Positions 23,301-36,422 of a stretch of DNA of 64,000 nucleotides are shown here, in pieces. The notes beneath the pieces were generated by a model. That model did not search any database. It worked only from the letters and a program-made list of their open reading frames with translations, and was not told the origin of the DNA. Origin of the DNA: Botryotinia globosa (taxonomy: Eukaryota; Ascomycota; Leotiomycetes; Helotiales; Sclerotiniaceae); contig RCSZ01000016.1 in the NCBI GenBank assembly GCA_014898425.1, positions 806,001 to 870,000 of the forward strand, written 5' to 3'. The translations under genes were made by a program, and so were the position numbers. Every line of letters begins with the position of its first letter. The first letter of the stretch is position 1.

Positions 23301-26300
23301 CTTAGTTATTTCTCTTGAAATTCCTTGACATGAAGTTCATTTCAACCTCAATTTTTAATGCCCGGAAACATGGTCCAGCTGGAAAATCCCAGCAGGTTTA
23401 AACCTGTTCAGGATCCTTTCTATTCGATTGAAGTCCTCCGAAACTCCACACACAGCTGGGAGAAACATACCATTCAGTGTCCTAGTAGTGACTGAGATCG
23501 TATACTAAATATATTGTAGGGTGCACAAGTCAAGCTAAACGGCCAAAGAATTGAGATGGGTGAAATCGAAAGTCATCTTCACAAAAATCTAGACAATGTT
23601 ATAGATCTTGCCACAGTGATAGCAACTCCTGTGGACGGCAGGCCACCGTTCCTAGCGGCCTTCTTGCGTTTTAGAGATGGCGGTAACAGTAGAGAAAAGG
23701 AAGAAAGCTCACTTTTCAAGAAGTGCCTTGATGATTCAATCGTCCGATCACTTCTTGACCGCTTGAGTCTTGCACTACCACAATACATGATACCAAAAGT
23801 ATACATACCCGTATCATCGATACCGCTTACTATATCTCAGAAGTGTGATCGCCAAACCCTACAGACTCTTGCAGCTAGCTTGACGCCTTCAGAATTTGCA
23901 TATTATTCTGGTCAAGATGCTACACACTCCGCTCCTCTGACCAACAACGAGCTTCAAATGCAGCGTCTATGGTCCAATATTTTAAAAATGCCAACAAATA
24001 GTATAGGCAGGAATGATAGTTTTACACGTCTTGGTGGGGATTCTATTCTTGCTATGAAGCTCGTTGCAGCTGCACGAGAAGATGGCGTAAAGTTGACGGT
24101 GGCAAACATATTCCAAAGTCCAATCCTATCAGACTTGGCCAAAACAGTGGTGGATGTCAATTCCTCTACAGTTGTCGCACAGGATAATACCCCTGCATTT
24201 TCTATGATTGGAGGGCGCGCTCAGCTGCTGAAAGCAACTATTGACGGTGGTCTGAACCCAGAGTATGTTGAAGACTTCTACCCATGTACTCCTTTTCAAG
24301 AGTCCATCATGGCACTATCAATGAGCCATCCTGACACGTATGTTGCACAACACGTTTTAGAATTATCCAAGGACATATACTCTAATATTGACAAGTTCTG
24401 TGACGCTTGGAATGAAGTTGTACGTTCGAATCCAATTCTACGAACGCGTATCAATCAGCATGAAGCAGCAGGCCTGGTGCAAATGGTGATTAGAGGAGAT
24501 GTTACATGGGAGGTGCAAGATAACCTCCAAGGATATCTGGGATCTGATAAAGCGCAGCCTATGGGCTTAGGAAGTCCTCTCAGCCGCTACTGTATTGTCG
24601 AAGAGACAATCTCAGCCGATCATAAGTATTATTTCGTCCTTACCCTACATCATGCAGTATACGACGCCTGGAGCATAAACTTGATGCTTCAACAGGTGGG
24701 AAAAGAGTATGGAAGACTCGCGCACATTCCTACGAATGATACCAACTTATTTCAACCCCAAAATATACCGTTTAATCGTTTCATGAAGACTATTGTCGAT
24801 TTAGATCGATTTGTAGCAGAAAACTTTTGGAAATCAGAGCTTGCGAGTGAAGACGCAAAGATTTCACATTTTCCAAGCATCAATTCTGGGTACCAGCCTC
24901 AACCTGGTACAATAGCCATCAAAGATATCAAGTTAGTTCGAGAGGCTAATTCCGACTACCGAATTTCGAATATTATCCGAACATCTTGGGCGATTGCCAT
25001 AAGTAACTACTCCAACTCTAACGACGTCATCTTCGGAGAAGTCTTGACAGGACGTACTGGTTCATCAGCCGATCTGACTCGAGTAGTTGGACCTACTTTA
25101 GCTACCGTTCCAGTGAGTAAATCTTTCACATTTTCGGTCTGTTATGAAATAGGATGTGGATGTTGTTGAATGTGTCACTTTGTCAATTTTTCGGCTTTTT
25201 ATGTCACCTCAAACATGTATCCTATGTCTTTCCACATTTTCTATCAAATAGAGCGCCTGAGATGATTGCCCTTCAATATGAAGTCATGTCACCAAATTTC
25301 TGGGAGTAGAATGGGCATCTTGTATTTCGTGCGGCTATGTACTGACGTTTCAATTTATAGGTTAGGATCACATTGGATCCTCAGGGCACAACTCTTGATC
25401 TACTTAAGAAGGTTCAGGCTAAAATGATCCAGATGATGCCCTTTGAGCAGATTGGTCTATCCAACATTCAACGACTTGGCGAAGGACCGAATAAGGCATG
25501 CCAGTTCCAGAATATCTTGGTCATACAACCTAGAGAAAATTCAGCCATTGAAAACTCATTTATGGGACGACGTCGAATGGATCTTGTGGAAGCAACTGTA
25601 TGGGATACAAATGCTTTAACTCTAGAATGCAACCTTACTGAAGAGGGAATCAAGGCCAAAGCAATCTTTGACCCGGAAATTATAAACAGTCGACAAATGG
25701 AGAGAATACTCTCTCAGTTTCAGCATATCCTCCAGCAATTATGCCATGAAGACGCAGGAAAATCTGTCCAAGATATCAACTCTATCAGTGAAGTTGATCT
25801 AGCGCATATTTGGGAATGGAATTCTACATTACCAGAGGTAATGACGTCTTGCGTACACGAAGTTATTGACATCATGACAAAGCAAGATCCTCATGCCCCA
25901 GAAATTGCCTCTTGGGATGGCGATTTGACTCGCGCTGAGCTACATAGTCTGTCATCTCGTCTAGCGTCTCAACTGATGAAGTATGGAATAGGGCCAGGAA
26001 GCAAAGTGCCTCTATTCTTCACGAAATCAAAATGGGCCATCGTAGCTACACTGGCTACTATCAAGTCTGGAGCTGCATTTGTACCCTGCGACCCTTATCA
26101 TCCTCGGTCACGCCCCATTTCACTTATTCAACAAGTTAAAGCTCAAGTAATTCTCTGTTCAAGCGATGTTTGGCAGTCTTGCTTAGACCTGTTTCATCGC
26201 GGTAAAACAGTTGTGGTGGGGAAAGGTGAGATGGAACTGTTACCAACGGCAACAGACATTATGAGCAATGTTAGCCCCGTGGACCCTCTCTACATATGTT

Positions 26301-29071
26301 TCACCTCAGGGACTACTGGGACTCCGAAAGGTACAGTAGTGACCCATGAAGCATATTGCTCAGGCGCGAGAGATCATGGTAAAGCGCTTCACTTTGGACC
26401 AACTTCACGATTTTTACAGTTTGCGTCCTACAGCTTCGACACTTCTATCGAGGACATTTTGACAACCCTGATGACGGGAGGCTGTCTTTGTATACCATCT
26501 GGTAAGTACTACTGATCGCCTTTAAATCGAATAAAGCTAACCGGTACACTAATAGAGGGAGAACGGACTTCAGATATTGTGGGAGCAATAGCTAGAATGA
26601 ATGTTAACACAGCAGACCTGACACCTTCTTATATAAGCTCAATCTCACCTGACTCTGTTCCTACATTGAAGCGAATAACTCTTGGTGGAGAGCCTATCAC
26701 TGCTAATGTCATCAAAACCTGGGCAGATCGCGTTCATTTGATTAATGCCTTCGGAACTACCGAATGTTGCGTGTAAGTGTATACCCAGGTTCTAGATTCT
26801 TGATCGAAACTTGTAATCCATGTTCTTTCCTTCCTTTTACTTGAGGCGTAATTTCTCTGTCTTAGCTCCTTTAAATTTAGCGATCAAACTGATCTAACTG
26901 TCTTCTAGAACAAGTGTAGTCAATGCAGATATCTCTCTCAGCACATCCCCTACAAATATCGGACGTGGAGCAGGCGCAGTCACTTGGATTGTTGATACTG
27001 AAGATTCAAACCGACTTCTACCGATTGGCACAATTGGTGAACTGCTAATTGAATCACCCGCCATGGCCTCAGGATATCTTGGCGACGAGGTGAAGACTAG
27101 AGCCGTTTTATCGATAGTCCCAAATGGGCTCGTAATCTTGGCTCGAGTCACCGTCCTACACGTCTTTACAAAACCGGCGATCTTGCCCAATACAATTCTG
27201 ATGGGACAATCAACTACCTCGGCCGCAAGGACACTCGAATCAAACTTCGGGGACTTCGCATAGAAATTGCTGATGTGGAGCATCACATACTCAGTCATCC
27301 ACAAGTTAGAAAAGCCATGGTTGTATTGCCTACTTCTGGACCATATGCTGACCAGCTTACGGCCATTATTGAGCTCGAAAGCTCAAAAGACTCGGAGGTG
27401 GCCAGTGGTATTGCGGTGGTTTCTCATTTAGAACTTGAAGCTTCCGGATCCAAATGGTCCCGAATTGCCAATCATCTGTTAGATCACCTCCCAAGCTACA
27501 TGGTTCCTTCTTCTTGGGTTGCTATGAAGACCATACCACTTCATACCTCCGGAAAGCTAGATCGTCCTAGACTCACCAAGTGGCTTAATAGTCTTCCGGT
27601 GATCCAAAAAGCTGAGAGTTATCCCAAGAGCAGCGAAGCACCTTTATTACCATCGAATGAGCATATTGCATTTGAAACCAGCGATAAAATTGCACAGCTT
27701 GTTGCTATGAAGCCTTCATCACACCTCAATTCCGATATTATAGGTCGTGATGTTAACCTTGCTTCTATTGGAATCGATTCCATCAAGATCATGTCCCTTG
27801 CAGCTTTCATTAAACGATCGTATGGAACAATTATACCTATGCCCAAGCTCATCAACTATCAGACCACAATCTCGGATGTTTCGAAACATATTCGTGCTGC
27901 GACTAATTTTAAAGGCGAAAAACCCATAGCTTCAGTACCCACCCTTGATTTGATGCAAGAAATCACCGATCTAGACATGCAGTTAGCCTCGATGCAGCAT
28001 TGCTTTGGAGTTGTTTTCTTGACAGGTGCCAGCGGATTACTAGGTACCCAGATACTTCGAGAACTTCTTGAAAGGCCTGGCGTTAAGAAGGTTATTGTGC
28101 ATGTACGCGCTTCATCCAATGAAAATGGTGAACAACGGATCACAACAGCGGCGAAATCCGCAAGATGGTGGCATGAAACTTTCGCAACGAAACTCGAAAT
28201 ATGGACGGGAGACTTAGCTGAACCTATGTTAGGTTTGAGTTTCGGACAATGGCAAAAACTAAGCACAGTCGATGCCATAATCCATAATGGAGCTTCAGTG
28301 CAATGGAATGCGGACTATCAAACTCTTAAAGCTGCCAATGTCACATCTACCTTTGATATTCTGAAGAATATTACAGGAGCTGTTTCGCCTCCGAAATTTG
28401 TCTATGTATCTGGAGGTCGTGATTTTGAAGGAGAGATGGATGATAATATGACCGCCATGAAATTGAGAGAACTTGATGGTTACAGTCAAACAAAGTTCGT
28501 TTCAGAGCTGATGGTTAGAAACTTTGCTCAACGAGCCACATCTTTTGCCCAAGGCAATCACGTCTCTATCGTCAAACCGGGACTCATCATTGGTACAATC
28601 CGGGAAGGAGTTGCTAATACCACTGACTTCCTATGGAGATATGTAGCTGGCGCAATAAACGTCGGCGCATATCCTATTCCAGACAAAAATGATTGGTTGA
28701 CTGTTGCACATGCGGATTTCGTCGCAAATTCTACTATCAATGCCTTGGTCAATACTCCCAATCACTCAAATTATACATTGGATATAACTGGTGGAATCGA
28801 TATGCAGCGATTTTGGGATATTGTCAATAAAACTATGGGGCATCAACTTCGCCCGACTAATTCAAATGAATGGGCGAAGTTGATCAAGAAGGACATGGAG
28901 AAGAAGACGGAAGCCCATCCGCTCTGGCCGGTAGCTCATCTTATCACTGAGGAAGGTAATTTGGGCAAGAGTAAAAGACCAAGGGAATTGGATACTGTAT
29001 TTGAGAAGCAGATAGAGGAGGCGATCAAGAAGAACGTGGAGTATTTGAACGAGATCGATTATTTTAGGTAG
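20374..29071 (+). pseudogene. Dimodular non-ribosomal peptide synthetase C-A-T-C-A-T-R with a frameshift in the second A domain
   Basis: Six exons fit: 20374-22804, 22963-23276, 23520-25112, 25361-26501, 26556-26772, 26909-29071. Domains in order: condensation 1 (YPCTALQEG near 20663, HHAVLDGWS near 21025); adenylation 1 (FTSDSTGEPKG near 22387, YRTGDL near 23210); carrier 1 (LGGDS, Ser codon 24042); condensation 2 (HHAVYDAWS near 24648); adenylation 2 (FTSGTTGTPKG near 26299, YKTGDL near 27170); carrier 2 (GIDS, Ser codon 27779); terminal NAD(P)-dependent reductase (TGASGLLG near 28022, YSQTK near 28481). Between 27104 and 27107 the frame must shift by one missing base, from KTRA to FIDSPKWARN; unshifted, translation ends at 27263, losing carrier 2 and reductase. 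Repaired length would be about 2.6 thousand residues. An intact enzyme would join two amino acids and release an aldehyde or alcohol reductively. The product is unknown. If the frameshift is an assembly error this is a normal gene. Confidence 0.85.
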
Positions 29072-29885
29072 GGGGTTGGAGGTTGTGAGGCAACAAGGAA
29101 AGGAAGCTTTTTTTCATTCTATTAAGTGTCTGGATTGTTTGACGCAGTTTTTTTCTTTCTTTACCTCAATATCTCTTATATTTTCATAAATTAACATTCT
29201 TTCAACTCCAATCAAATGTTGTCCCCAATTGGATCTTCTGTCTTTGATTCTTGCTGATGTTGTGATAATTAGTGAGCTATTTCAATATTTCCAATATGGC
29301 AGGAAGATAGGCGTAGAGGCACAGTGTTTGCTGACTGTCTTTTATCTACTGTATATGCCAAATAATTATACCAACATGTATGTCCATCATGTCCAATACT
29401 AAAGAATGTACCAAGACAGCATGCGAGAACCTAGGGTAAAAATTAAAATCAAATATCTATTCGGTGTTCATGTACTAGATATTAATCCTTAGATGTCATG
29501 ACATTCCCGATGGGCCTACACATGAGATGCTACATACTTCCCACGAGCTCCCGGTGAGCTGGATAATCCATTTGCAATTCTGAAGATTTGCCCAAACAAA
29601 CAGTCACCCCCATTAACCACTTTGATTACCTAGGTAATCAAACTATTGAATCATTGTTAAACAAATATGTTCCTTGCTCGATACCAAGTACACAGATACG
29701 CCTCAGCGATCTACAAAAATAAAGAGCATCACTCTCACATCGAACCGCAAAAGAACCATCCAGATAAAATGTACAAATTGGGTATCTACCTATTGATTCT
29801 CCTCCTTACTACAAAGATGCAAATGCTTTTAACTCCATTCCATCTATCCCTACATACAATAACTTTACAATTTATACATGTCTCG
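29072..29885. other. Convergent intergenic region between NRPS and kinase
   Basis: Holds the two 3' UTRs, with a T-rich stretch just after the NRPS stop. No coding frame or RNA structure was recognised. An ACCTAGGTAAT palindrome lies near 29629. Confidence 0.5.
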
Positions 29886-31864
29886 TTAAACCACTGGAAA
29901 CTTTTTTCCTAATCCTTCCGCCCATCGCGCATAAAGTACATCAGCAAGCTGTTTTGTATGTTCCATTCCTGGCACTATTTGACCTGGTAGATTTGATTTT
30001 TCCTTTGCATCTACCTCGGGCATTGCACTGGATTGCCGACGACGGTGACTTTTAAGGTGTGGGTTACTCGTCGCTAATACTAGTTTTCCATTTGCGCCTT
30101 TTTGGGGAGATCCTTGAGGTGTTCCGTCTCGAAGGACCAAAGCTTTGCTTGGGGACATGTGAGAGGCGATTTTGGGTTCTTGCTCTACTTTGTCTATCAA
30201 GAGCTTGAGGAGATGATATTCGCCCTCTGGATCGACAGCGTCAAGGGCAGCCCAAGCATCGGCTAAACGAGACAGTGCTTGTCTTTTGGCTTGATCTCCT
30301 GTTTGTGCATGCATTTCTTGGAATACTGGGTCAACGACTTTTGTATATGCACGACGACCAAGGTATGCTTCTTTTGTATTCGCTTCTGCTACTTGCACAA
30401 GTGCTCTGTTTTCATCACCCTGATGAAATGGTATGTCGGCTGAATCCTCGGGGCTGCTTGGTCGAGATGACGACGTTGAGTTATTTGATACTCGGCGGAA
30501 CAATCGGACTGTTGAACCAGTATTTCCAAAACTCATGTCTGGTGCTAGTGGAGGTCGCCTGGTTGTACCAGTTTGAGTTTGTGTACTGTCACCCCGTGGC
30601 CTGGTTGGTGAAGAGTGCTGCATCGCTGGTGGTTGTCTTCTGACGGTGCCTCTATCAGACGAAAGTGACGGGGGTGAAGAATACTCTAAAGGTGAATCCT
30701 TGAGATCTAGTTTCTTGAAAGCCTCCTCAGGAGGAGCTTGACTACCCTGGCCATTTGCATGGATGGCAGAAAGCTTTCTTCTCTTGCTTCCATTTTTTCG
30801 TGATGGTGCTACAGTAATCGTAGAAGCCTTGACTGTATCAAAGACCCATCCATCAGGCTCATATTTTGGAGTCATTGTATTGCTAGAGTTTGTTAATTGA
30901 TGATAACAAGCCCAGATAGCTTCGAAACTTACAGTGTTTCCTCGTAGAATTTAGGATGCGAAGGCCGAGTCCTTGATCCGTCCCACTCCTGTCTTCTCTC
31001 CACCAATTCTTGCAAAGCCTCAACTTTTCCTGCAGAGCGTATGAACTTATGCTTCAATAATTCCTTTGCCGAAGGTCTTCGATCACAATCCTTGACCAAA
31101 CATTGTGCCACAAAATCCTTAAAGTCCTTGCTGTAATTCGAGCCTTCTAATCTTGGTGCCGGTGCTTTAGGTATCTGAAATAGAACCTTCATTGGATGTA
31201 TCGAAGCATGTGGTGGTTCTCCATTAACCATCTCTATTGCGGTGATTCCCAGGGACCAAATGTCTGCTTTGAAATCGTATCCTGCTTGCTGAATCACTTC
31301 TGGCGCCATCCAGAATGGGGTGCCGACGAAAGTATTTCTTTGTGATTTGATATTCGTGAGCTGTGCTGCAACTCCGAAATCTGCCAGCTTAACCTTGCCC
31401 GCAGTCGATAGTAATATGTTTGCTGCCTTTATATCTCTATGTATCTTTCCCTCTTGATGAAGATACTCGAGACCTAATAAGATCTCTCGACAAACAATCG
31501 CAATGTGGGCTTCGTGAAATGGAGCCGGTTTTAGCTGTTTCCAATTAATTAGCAATGTATTTGATTTCGCAAGTGAACATAATCATACCAAGTCCAAACA
31601 CGACCCTCCTCCCAGAAACTCCATAACAATCCATAGTTTATGACCTCGTAGAAAACTGCCTTTGTATTGAGTAACGTAAGGACTGGCGCAGGTACTGAGA
31701 ACTGATATCTCTTGTTGAATTTCCTGTATGTCATCTTCACTCGACTCCAAATCGATCAATTTGATTGCGCAAATCTCTCCCGTTGCTCTCTCAATGGCTT
31801 TGTAGACGACGCCAAAACTTCCGCTTCCAAGTTCCTCGAGAACCTGGTACTGCGTTGTTGACAT
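29886..31864 (-). CDS. GCK-type Ste20-group serine/threonine kinase (MST3/Sid1/Kic1-like, 3 exons)
   Basis: Exons are 31864-31589, 31534-30933 and 30882-29886, giving 624 residues; introns of 54 and 50 bp rebuild [14 protein letters not shown] and [14 protein letters not shown]. The N-terminal kinase domain (about 7-257) has every catalytic motif: [19 protein letters not shown] with the Lys, [18 protein letters not shown], and [10 protein letters not shown] in the activation loop. A Ser/Pro-rich disordered middle is followed by a conserved C-terminal end ([16 protein letters not shown]). This is the germinal-centre-kinase III layout, whose fungal members act in the septation and morphogenesis networks at cell poles and septa. 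Which member (Sid1-like or Kic1/Nak1-like) cannot be settled by eye. It is divergent from the Cyk3-like gene, also a cytokinesis factor, with about 590 bp between starts. Confidence 0.9.
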
Positions 31865-32455
31865 AATTTGGGGCGTGAAGTGATATGATGTTTTATCACT
31901 GCTGGTTGTTTCCTACTTATCGGCAGACACCCGACCAAGACAAAATGGATGGATTTCTTTCGAGGAAATCAATCGACGACGAAGATTAAATGCAGATGAA
32001 AATGCAGATGAAAATCCGAATGCAAATGAAAATTAAATTGATATAAATATTAATAAATTAAAAATTGGCCGAGACCTTTGTCTTTTCTTTTATTAAAATA
32101 AAATAGAATGTAAATAAAACTACCATCGAGCGTGATCAATGTCTCTCTTAACTTAATAACTCTTAACGAAATCGGATAAGGTTCTTTTGTTTACCCAGCT
32201 CAGCCATTTCAGCGTTGCCGGGCTAATGGTGAGGTGCCAACAAACCAAAGCTATTATATGTACCTACCTAGGTATTCCATATTACTGGGAAGATTTGCAA
32301 AAATTCAAGATTCTTTAAATTGTCTCGAGTCGGACATTTTGTTACTTTTGCTATATCACAAATTCTCTACATTGATTCTCAGATGCATTGATCTCCGACT
32401 TTGGGAAATATTCCAACCCCAATGATTCACCGATAGAAGTCGCAACACCTCAACC
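31865..32455. promoter_or_regulatory. Divergent promoter of GCK kinase and Cyk3-like gene
   Basis: About 590 bp between two ATGs facing away from each other. The middle (32000-32130) is very AT-rich with ATGAAAAT-type repeats. An ACCTACCTAGGTATT string lies at 32262-32276. Because both genes are tied by family to septation, co-regulation from here is possible, but that is inference. Confidence 0.45.
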
Positions 32456-35400
32456 ATGACGCCAGCCCCGGGTACTTTGCCTACTCGCTTTCCATGCTGG
32501 TGCCGAGCTATATATTCCTTCAGCGGAGAGGTAAGTGCAGTATACATTGCGATTTTCTACAGTCTAGAGCTCTAACCATACGATTGCGCAGTCAAAACGC
32601 GACTTGGGCTTTATTGAGGGGGATTTGATAGAATGCTTGAACGCAGGAGATGGATCATGGTGGATGGGTCGATTGCGGAGGGACAAGAGAGTCATGGGAT
32701 TGTTTCCTTCGAATTTCGTGCAAGTGCTGGATGAGAGTTTTCGACCAACAAGTAGGACGTCGAGTCCAATGCCGGATCGAAGTCCCAGTCCAAACCCTTT
32801 CAAAAATCCAACAGCTCCGACGAAGCCCAAGACAAAATCGATGCGAAAACCATTCCAAGCATATGCTGCGCCAGATATGGGGGCAATAAAGAGGGCGGAG
32901 GCTAGGGAAAAGGAACGTCTTGCGAGTTTGAGTTCTCGAATGCCATCACCAGCCGCCAGGGGTGGACATGTTGGAGCAAGGGCGCCTTCTCCTCAACCCC
33001 AGCCTCCTCTATATCAGTCGCGGATGCGCTCGCCAGCACCGTTTTCTCAAATTCCAAGCTATGCATCTCGCGCACCCTCTCCAGGGCCAAGTCATTATAC
33101 ATCTCGCGCACCATCTCCAGGACCAAGCCATTATACACCCCGCGCTCCCTCACCTGCGCCAAACCATTACACTGCTCGTGTGCCTTCGCCTGCGCCTAAC
33201 CATTATTCTGCTCGCATACCTTCTCCTGCGCCCAACTATTACAACCCTCGTGTACCGTCTCCTGCGCCAAATCACTACACATCCCGCGCCCCATCTCCCG
33301 CTCCTAACCATTACATATCTCGTGGGCCGTCTCCTGCTCCTAACCATTACATATCTCGTGGGCCGTCTCCTGCTCCTGACCATTACATATCTCGGGGGCC
33401 ATCTCCCGCTCCTGACCATTACGCATCTCGTGCGCCCTCGCCTAGTCCCAACCAGTATGGATCCCGTGCTCCTTCTCCTGCTCCCTCGTTTGGTTACCAA
33501 AGTTATTCTCGAGGTCCATCGCCTGCGCCTCAATTTGACAGAGGGGGTACCTCGTCTCCACCTCCACCTCCACCGCCTCATCGCAGCACTTATGCTCCCC
33601 AAGCATCTAGAGATACATATGAAAATAATACGAACTCGTATAATATACCATTGGCAGTATCACCATGTCCACCATCGCCCGCGGGTACAGGACGCACTCC
33701 CTCCCCCTTGCGAAGTGCAATGGATGATGTAATGCTGTCTTTAGCAGATATGGGAGTAGCTCGAGAGTCAGAAATTCCGGAAGCACCAATCGATCCATGG
33801 TCTCCTGAGGCATTTGATCAGACGTACATATCATCAAAACGTGCACCTAGATCTAATACAGCTATTGCAATTCCTGAAGAATATAATTCACCAAGTGCTG
33901 ATAACTACGCCAATAACATGCAACCTTACCAACCTACAAACACTCCCCCACCTCAACTTAGCAATTACGTTCAAAGAATGGAGAATAGATTAAGTAAAAT
34001 GTATTCCTCGACGTCTCGTTCCCCAAATGATGATGTTCGACCAGCAGTCCCTCCTAAAGCGAGTTCGTATGCTTATGAGAGCCGACCAAAATCGTCTATG
34101 AGTATAAATACACAGTCAAGCAAGCTTCGCCACCGGAAATCTGCATATGAAGTTGGTAAATCTATGCTGGGGAGGACTTTCACAACAAGAACAGACAAGA
34201 CAGATTCAACAAGCTCTTCCTCTGGTACTCGTAGTACCACTACTAATGGAAGCTCGAGTACTCAAATGACTGACAAAAGTCTCATGAGTGGACCTTCTGC
34301 TAGTGGCATCTCTTCAACTAGTGCTGGAAGCTTAGCCAGGAAGCGGGAATTGCTGTATGGTCGAGCTCAAAGTGCACTTGGCTCACGAAAGGATAACTAT
34401 CTGGGGATGAATAACAGTCAACCTGATTTCACTACTGGCCGGTCTCAGACGCCAATGACCGGCATTTCATATCACAGTAGTCATGCTTCAGATCCTTCTC
34501 GTATGCAGTCACCAACTGGCTGGCCAGGTACTGCAGCAGATTCTAATGCTGCTCTCGGTGGTCTCATGACACCCAAATCCAAGAAAAGCGGGTTCTTCAA
34601 AAGAATGGTCGAGTCCGCAAAAACAGGTGCTGCGAGCGCTAGGAGCAGTATCGCTGTTGGTGAATCTTCCAGACCACGAGTTCAGCCTCACAGTTCATTT
34701 CCAGCGGGAACTACGTCAATGGGGGGTGGTGGTTTTGGGAACATACCGAACTCTAATCCCTCTACTAATGATGTTGGACCTGGAGGTAGCACCGTAGGAG
34801 TCGATTGGGTCCAGGTACGACGAGACATCAACAGATCGAATTCTTTAAGTAAAATTGAGCGAGTTGAAAGAAAGGAGAGATGCCAGATGATGGATTATCC
34901 CGCCATAAGTCCTGTGGAAGAGCTTCTCGAGGGGTGCGATGGTGATGAAGGAGTTGATGGTAATCCAGTCGCCGAGCCCACCAATTTTCAAGCAGTAAAC
35001 CTCAGCCTGGTCGACAAGAACACAAGATTCATCAATAGCCTTCCACCCATGTCTAACCCTATGAGCCTAGCCACAGGCTATGTGTGTCGACCATATAGAA
35101 GCGATATCCAGCGCTTACGAGCAATATTTACATGGGTTAGCGAGAAGATCACATGGGAAGAGGGCTTCGATAACGACACTGCCGATTCAAGAAGGGTGAT
35201 TCAGACCAAACACGGTTCTTCCGAAGAAGTCGCATTTTTAGTCATGGATATGTGTAAAGCTATTGGGATACATGCAGAGGTTATCAGAGGATATCTCAAA
35301 TCGCCTGGTGAAGTACCAGACATGGGCCCCATGCCTCGACCTAATCATTTCTGGAACGCAGTTGTGATTGATGGAGAATGGCGAATAATGGATTGTTCTT

Positions 35401-36422
35401 TAGCAAGTCCTTCTCATCCTCGACGAAGCCAATACACCAGTGCCAGTAGCCAATATGCGGAATCCTGGTGGTTTCTGACTCGGCCAATCGAAATTTGCTG
35501 GACTCACATACCTGAACAGCATGTTGACCAACACCTCTGTCCTCCTATGGCACATGAAATTCTGCTAGCTCTGCCCTGTGCTTGCCCCGCATTTTTCACT
35601 AATGAGATGGAAATGGTGGAATATGATACAAGTCTTATACGCATTGAGGATCTCGAGCTTGTTCACATCAAAATTTCTGTACCGCCTGATGTTGAGTGTG
35701 TAGCGGAGGTTGAAGCACGTGCCTTTGAGCGGGATGCTGATGGTGATCTATTCGAGACGGGCGAGATTATCACGAAGCCTGCTTTGGCACAAGCCGAATG
35801 GGTAGGCAGTCAAAAGAGATACACGATCAAGGGTCTACTGCCTGGTGATGAAGGGTCAGGTATTCTTAAAATTTATGCTGGAAAACGTGGTCTCATGCAT
35901 AGTATCAAGGATATTCCACATCCGTTGGCGGTTGCATTGCCTATTATTCACTCTGGTGACAATCCTCCATACGATTTTCTGATTCGACATCCAACACCTC
36001 ATGCACAACGTCATGATCTTTATGTCGCCCAGCCACAATGCCAGCGGTTAGCAATCAATAATACTTTCGTGTTCGCTGTGCGTCAGCATCCTTCCTCGCT
36101 ATCCACGGGATCTCCAGATCCTGGGAGAACCTCACCTATTCCGTTTATACGACCGAATTCGGCCATGTCTATAACAAGTTCCTCGGCTTCTGGTTCAGGA
36201 ACCGGTAAAAAGCCAGCCAAATTGGCAATTCAAGCACCTGGTGGAAAGATCTTGAGATTAATGCGAAAGGAAGAGAGAAATGGGGGTGTCAATTTGGAGG
36301 GTGGAGATGGGGGAACCTGGGAGACGATAATTAAATGTGGGGAAAGGGGTGTATGGAGAGGACTAGTTTTAGCCGATCGAAGTGCTAGATGGTGCGTTTT
36401 TGCTGAATGGACTTGCGTCTAA
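32456..36422 (+). CDS. CYK3: Cyk3-like cytokinesis protein: SH3 + Pro-rich repeats + transglutaminase-like fold
   Basis: Exon 1 is 32456-32530 and exon 2 is 32592-36422 (61-bp intron), giving 1301 residues. The junction completes an N-terminal SH3 domain (about 13-72: CRAIYSFSGE-SKRDLGFIEGD, SWWMGRLRRD, GLFPSNFVQVL). Residues about 170-330 contain many copies of a 12-residue unit of the type SRAPSPAPNHYT. A long Ser-rich segment follows, then a transglutaminase-like domain (about 855-965) with RAIFTWVSEKITWEE, NHFWNAVVIDGEWRIMDC and a C-terminal beta-rich region. This order matches Cyk3, which works at the bud neck or septum with Hof1/Inn1-type partners to drive primary-septum formation. The position of the catalytic Cys in active enzymes reads HGSSEEVAFL here, with no Cys, while the His is kept: a pseudo-enzyme, as reported for this family. 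Confidence 0.88.
33060..33520 (+). repeat. In-frame tandem repeat encoding SRAPSPAPNHY-type units
   Basis: About ten degenerate copies of a 36-base unit inside the Cyk3-like gene, for example three near-identical copies around 33300-33410 (ATATCTCGTGGGCCGTCTCC type). Proline-rich units of this kind are likely SH3 ligands. Copy number may vary between strains. Confidence 0.85.

Noticed and set aside
32962..33732. 256-codon plus-strand frame inside the Cyk3-like gene, and antisense Arg-rich frames
   Set aside because: Alternative phases of the Pro-rich repeat; the Cyk3 frame is supported by SH3 and transglutaminase-like domains on either side.
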